Source: Paenibacillus paridis (lineage in GTDB: Bacteria > Bacillota > Bacilli > Paenibacillales > Paenibacillaceae). From it: a DNA stretch of 64,000 bases. Positions 58,268-64,000 of this stretch are shown one piece after another. Under the pieces are notes generated by a model that saw only the letters and a list, made by a program, of their open reading frames with translations, made no database searches and was not told the DNA's origin. The translations under genes and the position numbers were made by a program. Positions within the stretch are counted from its first letter, which is position 1. Each line of letters begins with the position of its first letter. The DNA lies in contig NZ_VCIX01000082.1 of the NCBI RefSeq assembly GCF_006345825.1, forward strand, positions 124,001-188,000. Reading direction: 5' to 3'.

Positions 58268-58975
58268 TCATGGCAGCAATGAGCCCGTAATATTGCGCGG
58301 ATAAGCTTTGGCTCTAATAAATCCCTCCGCGTAGCGAACACCGCTTTGAATCCCTCGGAAACGTGCAATTACCTCGATCATCTCCATGGCATTGGAGCCG
58401 TATTGATCCTGTAACCAATCCCCAACCTGACTCTCATGCTTGGCAAGCATGGCTTGTTTTACATCGAATGTATCGGTGATGTCCACATATTCTTCAGGCT
58501 GAAAGCCCAGTCCAGCAACACTTTCAATAAAATACACGATTGGGATTTTAGGAAGAGGCAAGCTATCCGTCACAATATTGGGTACCGTAGTCATAATGGC
58601 CACATCGTTGGCGATTTGACCCGTTATGGTATGGTCGGGATTGTATAAGTCATTCGGCCAATGCGTAAGCACCACTTCTGCCTCACTTACGCGCATGGCC
58701 TCAATAAAAGATAGTCTAGTAGCCTCTGTATCAAACAAAAACTCATCTCGGTAGCCCATCCAGATCAGCTCTGCCCCAATGACCTCAGCCGCTGCAACCG
58801 CTTCCAAACGACGAATCTCTGCTATTTCTTCTTTGGGAAGCGTAGGTGATCCTACTTCGCCATTCGTGGCTACTGCAATCGTCACTTTGTCTCCGCGCTT
58901 GGCATATTTGGCAAGCGTACCTCCGCACCAGATTTCAGCATCGTCCGGATGTGCACAAATCGCTAATACATTCAT
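58268..58975 (-). CDS. PIG-L/LmbE-family deacetylase
   Basis: This 235-residue zinc hydrolase starts at ATG 58975 with AGGAGG nine bases upstream; the open frame to 59239 crosses the promoter and is rejected. The zinc motif ICAHPDDAEIWCGG supplies two ligands (AHPDDxE), and the second His lies in LTHWPNDLYNPDH. PIG-L enzymes remove N-acetyl groups from GlcNAc-type sugars. As first gene of a sugar-acid operon it suggests an N-acetylated or otherwise acylated substrate. It could also act on a conjugate of the sugar. Confidence 0.92.
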   Translation of the reverse strand: MNVLAICAHPDDAEIWCGGTLAKYAKRGDKVTIAVATNGEVGSPTLPKEEIAEIRRLEAVAAAEVIGAELIWMGYRDEFLFDTEATRLSFIEAMRVSEAEVVLTHWPNDLYNPDHTITGQIANDVAIMTTVPNIVTDSLPLPKIPIVYFIESVAGLGFQPEEYVDITDTFDVKQAMLAKHESQVGDWLQDQYGSNAMEMIEVIARFRGIQSGVRYAEGFIRAKAYPRNITGSLLP

Positions 58976-59008
58976 AGAGATATTCCTCCTGTGTGACGGT
59001 TTATGGTT

Positions 59009-59037
59009 ATCATACTTCCACAATTGTACATTGTCAA
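59009..59037 (-). promoter_or_regulatory. Promoter of the sugar-acid operon with a GntR-type half-palindrome
   Basis: On the minus strand TTGACA (59032-59037) and TATGAT (59009-59014) are separated by exactly 17 bases, a near-consensus sigma-A promoter. The spacer holds TGTACA in a CAATTGTACATTG context, and TTGTCAACAA spans 59031-59040. GntR/FadR-type repressors often bind TNGTNNNACNA-like dyads, and the divergent GntR gene begins 112 bases away. Confidence 0.7.
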
Positions 59038-59149
59038 CAATCGATCGATAACAATCATTTGTAAATGAGCGTTGGTTTGTTCTATAATTAAGGTAACGAA
59101 TTTCTGTGAAACGAATAACACGATGATCTGATAAAGAAGGAGTCCACTT

Positions 59150-59833
59150 ATGAAAACCTTTCAGTTCAAAAGCCAGGAAAATCTCTCTCTTCGCCAACGC
59201 GTATTGAATGATATACGAAATGCCATTATTCAGGGACATCTGAGGCCAGGCGATAAATTAAAAGAACTGGAGATTTCCCAGCAAATGTCCATTAGCAGAG
59301 GCCCCATTCGAGAAGCCCTGCGCGATTTGGAAGCATTGGGCCTTGTGGTTAGCTCACCCTATCGCGAAACGACCGTAGCGGAAGTTAGAAAGGAAGAGGT
59401 TGTAGATTTATTGATTCCTATTCGACTTCAACTCGAACTGTTCGCGATTAAACATAATGTAAACAAAAGAGATGAGCTATTCTTCGAACACCTCGGTAAT
59501 ATCGTAGAGCGCATGAAAATATCAGCTGCAAATGGGGACTTAATTTCCCTTGTCGAGGAAGATATTCAGTTCCATGAGCATTTGCTCTCTCTCGATCATT
59601 CTTCTTTCACCCTGCAAATATGGTCCGGTATCGTAAATAGGCTTCGGATGCACTTTATTCGGAATACGAGCAAGTTCACCGATTTAAATAAAGTTGTAGA
59701 GGATCACGCAGCCTTGCTGCATGCGCTCCAGAATGATTCTGCCGAGAAGATTGAAGCCCTTTGGACACGGCATATCCAAGATGAGGATTGTTTGCTTTGT
59801 TTCATTGATGAATCCGAATCCGGGAACCAATAA
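59150..59833 (+). CDS. GntR-family (FadR/FCD subfamily) regulator
   Basis: This 227-residue regulator has a winged helix in residues 15-75 (GDKLKELEISQQMSISRGPI, then REALRDLEALGLV). A helical FCD ligand domain follows (LIPIRLQLELFAI, EDIQFHEHLLSLDHS, EDHAALLHALQ) with the metal-binding Asp/His set visible. AAGGAG lies seven bases before the ATG. It is divergent from the sugar-acid operon, the classic arrangement for a repressor of hexuronate or sugar-acid pathways. The next gene starts one base after its stop. Confidence 0.93.
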   Translation: MKTFQFKSQENLSLRQRVLNDIRNAIIQGHLRPGDKLKELEISQQMSISRGPIREALRDLEALGLVVSSPYRETTVAEVRKEEVVDLLIPIRLQLELFAIKHNVNKRDELFFEHLGNIVERMKISAANGDLISLVEEDIQFHEHLLSLDHSSFTLQIWSGIVNRLRMHFIRNTSKFTDLNKVVEDHAALLHALQNDSAEKIEALWTRHIQDEDCLLCFIDESESGNQ

Positions 59834-59834
59834 T

Positions 59835-60881
59835 ATGCCAACCACTCTAACAAAGCTCCAACAGATGGGTCAAACCTATGCCGTTTTAACCAATGGCCAT
59901 GGCGGACGGTTAATCATTCTAGAGAAAGGCGCACGAGCTCTGGATTTGAAAGCAGATGAAGACGAGCCCTCCGCATTTTGGCATAACCTGACTGCTCTTC
60001 GTGATGATAAGAATTGGAATTGCGGTGGTGACCGTACATGGTTAAGTCCGGAGCTGGATTATTTCCAAGACAGCTCCGGCACCTACCGTGTACCGGAACA
60101 ATTGGATCCAGGGAGCTGGAAATTAACCCAAGTATCCCAGTCGCATGCGGTTGCCAACATGACCTGCGACCTCCAGCATTCCGGCTCGTCCAAGAAAATG
60201 AGAATAGATCTGGACAAGCGATATACGTTAGTTCCGAATCCCTTTCTAATGAACCATTCTTCTTTATTTCCGGATTGCTCAAGTGTTTCGTATGTCGGAT
60301 TTGAAGTCTGTACCGAAATGAACTTAACGCCGTTACACTCGGTTCCCTTGACTGAATTGGTCGCGTCCCCTCCAGGCTACTGCAATCTTTGGAGTATCGC
60401 CCAAGTGCCGCCTGAGGGTGAGATTTTAGCTGCAACGCATGGCTCCGTGCGTCCAATAACGATGTTTTCCCAGACGGAGGACATCCCGATAACCTTGCTA
60501 TCTAACGGAATACGGCTGCGGTGCGAAGGGCCCGATCGCTTTAAAATCTCACTGGATGCCATGAGTTCAACCGGCAGATTTGGTTATTTACGTCCCCTAA
60601 ATAGTAAGAAAAGCAGCCTGATTATCCGTCAATTCAGCGTTAGCCCCTCCTGCATTTATCCGGATTACCCTTCCCATCAGCCGGACTATCTCGGATCGTG
60701 CATGCAGTTCTACTACGATGGCGGGCAATTGGGGCACTTTGCGGAGCTTGAATATCACTCTCCCGCCTTACCCATTGATATTCCAGGAAGATCCATAGAC
60801 GTCTCCAGCTTTTTTTATTTTGTAGGGGATACGCCTTCCATTCAAAAAATAAGCACTGCCTTGCTTGGAATTCCCTCCTAA
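59835..60881 (+). CDS. Uncharacterised beta-rich protein coupled to the GntR regulator
   Basis: This 348-residue protein starts one base after the GntR stop (TAA-T-ATG), so it is translated from the same mRNA. No signal peptide is seen. It is rich in beta strands (GHGGRLIILEKGARALDLKA, CGGDRTWLSPELDYF, VSYVGFEVCTEM). These recall galactose-mutarotase-like or DUF6786-type folds, but no characterised family was recognised. Its link to a sugar-acid regulator suggests a carbohydrate substrate or sugar-binding role. The ribosome site is weak (GGGA). Confidence 0.72.
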   Translation: MPTTLTKLQQMGQTYAVLTNGHGGRLIILEKGARALDLKADEDEPSAFWHNLTALRDDKNWNCGGDRTWLSPELDYFQDSSGTYRVPEQLDPGSWKLTQVSQSHAVANMTCDLQHSGSSKKMRIDLDKRYTLVPNPFLMNHSSLFPDCSSVSYVGFEVCTEMNLTPLHSVPLTELVASPPGYCNLWSIAQVPPEGEILAATHGSVRPITMFSQTEDIPITLLSNGIRLRCEGPDRFKISLDAMSSTGRFGYLRPLNSKKSSLIIRQFSVSPSCIYPDYPSHQPDYLGSCMQFYYDGGQLGHFAELEYHSPALPIDIPGRSIDVSSFFYFVGDTPSIQKISTALLGIPS

Positions 60882-60925
60882 AAATCGCGCTTAAAGCTGC
60901 GTCGCAGCAAGCCTTTTCTGTTTAT

Positions 60926-60977
60926 CAAAAAAAGCACATAAGCAAAGTGCAGCCATTATCCTAAAGGATAGTGGCTG
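60926..60977 (-). terminator. Terminator of the SLH-protein gene
   Basis: GCAGCCACTATCC pairs with GGATAATGGCTGC around TTTA, and a second small stem GCAC/GTGC precedes a seven-U run on the minus strand. It is 32 bases past the stop at 61009. Confidence 0.75.
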
Positions 60978-61008
60978 CTCCCATTGATAGGATTGGTTTT
61001 GCTTTAGC

Positions 61009-64000
61009 TTAGTGCTGTTCGCCAAACTGGTATAATCGATAAATAAGAACTGCCGCCTCCACCCTGGTAGCTTCGCTTCCCGGCTTAAGCCAACCATTCG
61101 AGCCTTCAATAAGCCCTGCTCCTGCCATGTTCGCGATGCTGCTTCTTGAATATTCGCTCACAAGCGCTTCATCTTTAAAGCGGCTTAAGTCCCTATACGA
61201 ATTAGGTTTTAGTTTATTAGCCGCCAGCATGGCTCTCTCCGATAACACGATCATATCCTGCCTCGTCAATGTCGCCATCGGGTTGAATTTTCTTCCGCTA
61301 ATTCCCTCTGCAATACCCAATGCTTTGCCGATGCCTACCGCATCAAAGTAAAAATCCGTTGCTTGCACATCATCAAAGTTATGGGCAGATTCCGCCGATA
61401 ACCCTAGTCCGTTGACCAGCATAACCAAATATTCCCCACGGGTAATCGGTTTTTGCGGTGAAAATATTGCTGTGGATGTCCCTTTCAATATTCCTTTGGA
61501 TGCCAATATCTCTATGCTGCTTACCGCCCAAGGATAACCTTCAATATCGTTAAACTTCTTTTTTACAAAGGCTGTAGCAAACTGCGAGAAATGATTCGTC
61601 ATAAAGCTGACTTCTTCCGTTTCGCTTGCATATCTGCCGCTCGGTATAGGCGCCACATTACCCTTGTCATCCAGATCGATAGCGATAATATGCTCAAGCT
61701 CCTTTTGTTCTTCAGCTGTCGCCTTATAAGGAATCGACACTTTCACCTTTGCGTTCGGATTATTCCAATTCAGCGGTTTTCCGTCGACCAGCAAGCTAAG
61801 CTTAATGCTCTTTCTGTTCCCAATCCAATTGTTCGCTTCCTTGCTCAAGGCAGACGGAACCCCTTCTTCTATTCGAATCGTTATTTTGCTTACCGGATTC
61901 GTTCCTTTTTTCGGAAGCATATTGTCGGGTATGTGGATAGTCCCTAATCCTGTTTTTACACTCACCACTCGCTTGGCCGTGTCATTCATTAGAAAGCCTG
62001 CCGCGAATTCCATAAAATAAGAGCGTGCACCGCTTACTGCAGGTACTTCCAGTATCAGCGTCTTCACCCCACTAGCATCTGCCTCCACGGAAGCAAATGC
62101 CTGCTCTAGAATTGGGCTTTCTAGACTAACCCTAAGACTGCTGCTCGTCTGGTCCAGCTTTGCCATCGTAAATACTTTCCCATTACCTAGCGAAATCGGT
62201 ATATCATTTGAAGGACTTACCACGCCGGGCTTCGTGACCGGAGGACTCTCCGGTTCAACCACTACGCTTGTTTTGGAAATGTTATCTACGAAGAACTTGC
62301 CCTGCGATACAGAGAGTCCCGCATTCTCTATGCGTTGTCCAATCTCCAGCTTGGCAACACTGCCCCTAAAAGTACATTCTGCTATATCAATCGTTATAGG
62401 CATCCATGAATTCGGGGTAATCCGCCTCTCGCGAATAAACGTTTCTCCTGAGGTAGAAGTCAATTTGAAAATGCTTATATAGGAAACGGCGATATCATCT
62501 TCAGTTGCTGTTAAACCATCTTCTCCCGGCAGTCCAGCTGCTTCCCCCGCGCTGAATATGGCATACGATATATCCTTTGTGGAAGTTAAATCTAATGGAG
62601 GATCGTAATTGACTCCGACCATCTTGGAAGCATCCGGTGATATGTCCGCCAAGCCTGCCTCCAACATCCTTCCGCCATTGTGAGGTTTAGGTGTTCCCAT
62701 CATCTCCAGTGAGGGTTCAGCGGAAACAACTGACTTCACTCCTACAATGCTAGGATCACCGGGATCAGATTTCTCCCAGCCTTCCAACCCTGTCTCAAAG
62801 CTATACATAGATTCAGGCAGCTCAGCCGATACCGTCAGGTGAATAGTCGCTGTATGCTCCCCGTTCCTGACTGTAATTGCCGTATCCCCTGCAGACATCG
62901 CTTTTACTAGCCCATCATCGCTAACCGAGACGACGGCTTCGTCATAACCTTCATATACCGTCCCCTCCGCAGCCGACTCTATCTGCTTTACGTTCCCATC
63001 AGACCAAATGCCACGAATCACCAGCTGCATTTTCCCGTTGATGAGAGCAAGGGTCTCCTCGGCCTTGTCTGGGATGATTGCTGTCAACTGCCGCAAGTCT
63101 GTTACTCTAACATGATCAATATAAAAGAATCCTACCCAAGGCCCCGCGTGGAATTGCAGGTCCTTTCCTCTATAGGAAATCTCGATAGTCCGCACCTTGC
63201 TTTTTCCTGCAAATTGCGAAATGTCCGCTGACACCTCCGTCCATTCGCTTAGGAGGCTGGTATCCTGCTCGAACTCAAAGGTTGTCCCATCAAACGCAGT
63301 CAGTTTAATCTTGGTCACATAAGCAGATGATGTCCCGCCCCATCCGTATAGGCTGTAATTGATCTTCCCGTAATTGCTCAAATCCAAAGGAAGCGCGAAT
63401 GTTTTATAAACAACGCTCTCCTTAGTAGCCACTTCTGGAGCCTTTGCGCTCTCCAGCATATAAAGCCCGTGATTTGCTGCTGCCGGAAAAGCCTGATACG
63501 TGGAATCCTTTTGTACAGAGGCGACAGAGGCTGTATGGCTTCCCGCATTCCAGCCGTCGGTGTATCCGCCTTCAAAATCACCTAAAACCACATCATTGCC
63601 AACCAGTGTATAATCAGGCAAATAAGCTTCGGTTAGCTCATAAATGTACGTGCTTCCGCCTACTGTCAACTGAAGCTTTCCGCTCTTGTAATCTTCGATG
63701 TCCAGTCCCGTAATCGTCGCCTGAATGTCCGTCTGTTCTCCAAAGCCAATGGAAATCGGGCTTCCGCTTTTATCCAAATCAATACCGTTTAATCCTGCAA
63801 TAACCACCGTACCTGTGTAGGTTTGATTGCCTTTGTTACGAATATGGATGGTCAGCTTGTCTCCAATTTTCAACGCTTTGCCGTAATCAACAGTAACGAC
63901 CAGATTAGTAAGAGCAGCACTGGCTGCCATGGATACTTCATCTATCAGAAGAGCACCGGCAGCCCAGGCTACCGCCTTCTCCGGCCTTGCCCAGATCTTG
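61009..64000 (-). CDS. S-layer-anchored modular protein, C-terminal part (5' end beyond window)
   Basis: The minus-strand frame is open from the right edge, so at least 997 residues are present and the true start is missing. Residues at the edge (GALLIDEVSM) are the end of a CBM-like jelly roll. Then come a CARDB-like domain (NLVVTVDYGKALKIGDKLTI), a galactose-binding-type module (GDFEGGYTDGW), and a BIG2 Ig-like domain (LALINGKMQL, AGDTAITVRN). A second binding module (SFETGLEGWEK) and a beta-domain follow. Three SLH domains close the protein (PWAVSSIEILASKGILKG, YFDAVGIGKALGIAEGISGR, RSSIANMAGAGLIEGSNG). SLH domains tether it to secondary wall polymer. It likely displays a carbohydrate-binding or hydrolytic domain located upstream of the visible part. 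Confidence 0.9.
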   Translation of the reverse strand, partial: KIWARPEKAVAWAAGALLIDEVSMAASAALTNLVVTVDYGKALKIGDKLTIHIRNKGNQTYTGTVVIAGLNGIDLDKSGSPISIGFGEQTDIQATITGLDIEDYKSGKLQLTVGGSTYIYELTEAYLPDYTLVGNDVVLGDFEGGYTDGWNAGSHTASVASVQKDSTYQAFPAAANHGLYMLESAKAPEVATKESVVYKTFALPLDLSNYGKINYSLYGWGGTSSAYVTKIKLTAFDGTTFEFEQDTSLLSEWTEVSADISQFAGKSKVRTIEISYRGKDLQFHAGPWVGFFYIDHVRVTDLRQLTAIIPDKAEETLALINGKMQLVIRGIWSDGNVKQIESAAEGTVYEGYDEAVVSVSDDGLVKAMSAGDTAITVRNGEHTATIHLTVSAELPESMYSFETGLEGWEKSDPGDPSIVGVKSVVSAEPSLEMMGTPKPHNGGRMLEAGLADISPDASKMVGVNYDPPLDLTSTKDISYAIFSAGEAAGLPGEDGLTATEDDIAVSYISIFKLTSTSGETFIRERRITPNSWMPITIDIAECTFRGSVAKLEIGQRIENAGLSVSQGKFFVDNISKTSVVVEPESPPVTKPGVVSPSNDIPISLGNGKVFTMAKLDQTSSSLRVSLESPILEQAFASVEADASGVKTLILEVPAVSGARSYFMEFAAGFLMNDTAKRVVSVKTGLGTIHIPDNMLPKKGTNPVSKITIRIEEGVPSALSKEANNWIGNRKSIKLSLLVDGKPLNWNNPNAKVKVSIPYKATAEEQKELEHIIAIDLDDKGNVAPIPSGRYASETEEVSFMTNHFSQFATAFVKKKFNDIEGYPWAVSSIEILASKGILKGTSTAIFSPQKPITRGEYLVMLVNGLGLSAESAHNFDDVQATDFYFDAVGIGKALGIAEGISGRKFNPMATLTRQDMIVLSERAMLAANKLKPNSYRDLSRFKDEALVSEYSRSSIANMAGAGLIEGSNGWLKPGSEATRVEAAVLIYRLYQFGEQH

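Noticed and set aside
58976..59239. N-terminal extension of the PIG-L deacetylase frame to 59239
   Set aside because: It runs across the divergent promoter and the first codons of the GntR gene, and the AGGAGG before 58975 fixes the shorter start.

Overview
The window looks like a chromosomal segment of a Paenibacillus-type member of the Bacillota. Supporting signs are AGGAGG-type ribosome binding sites with many TTG/GTG starts, several LplABC/YtcQP-type carbohydrate ABC importers with long (550-565 aa) lipoprotein binding subunits, a YesMN-type two-component pair, many AraC-type regulators, and a large secreted protein ending in three SLH (S-layer homology) domains. No rRNA, tRNA, CRISPR array, phage module or intact insertion sequence was seen.

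Layout. (1) 1-8.7 kb, minus strand: a membrane-anchored AraC regulator, two paralogous sugar-binding lipoproteins flanking a permease pair, and the start of a secreted GH27 alpha-galactosidase-like enzyme. (2) 8.8-14.3 kb: a GH95 alpha-L-fucosidase-like enzyme, a fumarylacetoacetate hydrolase (FAH)-family enzyme, a decayed and an intact short-chain dehydrogenase (SDR), and a divergent AraC regulator. (3) 14.4-18 kb: a serine hydrolase coupled to an Amj-type lipid II flippase, and a methyltransferase-TPR protein. (4) 18-24.6 kb: a 123-bp tandem repeat, an ABC exporter operon with its own small regulator and a likely operator, an ABC-F ATPase, and a secreted Ala/Lys/Glu/Pro-rich protein. (5) 25.2-30.9 kb: a catabolic operon of aldolase, oxidoreductase, PfkB kinase, lyxose-isomerase-like enzyme, DUF4432 epimerase and DeoR regulator. 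(6) 31-38.2 kb: a second 123-bp repeat array, then housekeeping and resistance genes (YdeI/DUF1905, DUF805, FusB-type, Na+/H+ antiporter, frameshifted AraC/GyrI regulator, ChrA).

(7) 38.4-51.3 kb, minus strand: a polysaccharide-utilisation locus with sensor kinase, response regulator, binding protein, two permeases, a GH32-like enzyme, a 1080-aa secreted glycosidase-like protein, and a CE7 esterase upstream. (8) 51.4-53.8 kb: an AraC regulator and a GH4 alpha-galactosidase-like enzyme. (9) 54-60.9 kb: a sugar-acid operon (FAH hydrolase, Zn-alcohol dehydrogenase, enolase-superfamily dehydratase, cupin, SDR, PIG-L deacetylase), divergent from a GntR regulator and a 348-aa protein of unknown function. 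(10) 61-64 kb: the SLH-anchored modular protein, cut by the window edge.

The theme is scavenging of plant or microbial glycans. Secreted or cytoplasmic glycosidases release galactose, fucose and fructose-type sugars, ABC importers bring oligosaccharides in, and cytoplasmic operons oxidise or isomerise unusual sugars. The two catabolic operons at 26-31 kb and 54-59 kb have clear enzyme logic but no assignable substrate, and they are the best candidates for undescribed pathways. The most unusual non-coding feature is a 123-bp (41-codon) repeat family present as tandem arrays at two loci 12.7 kb apart.
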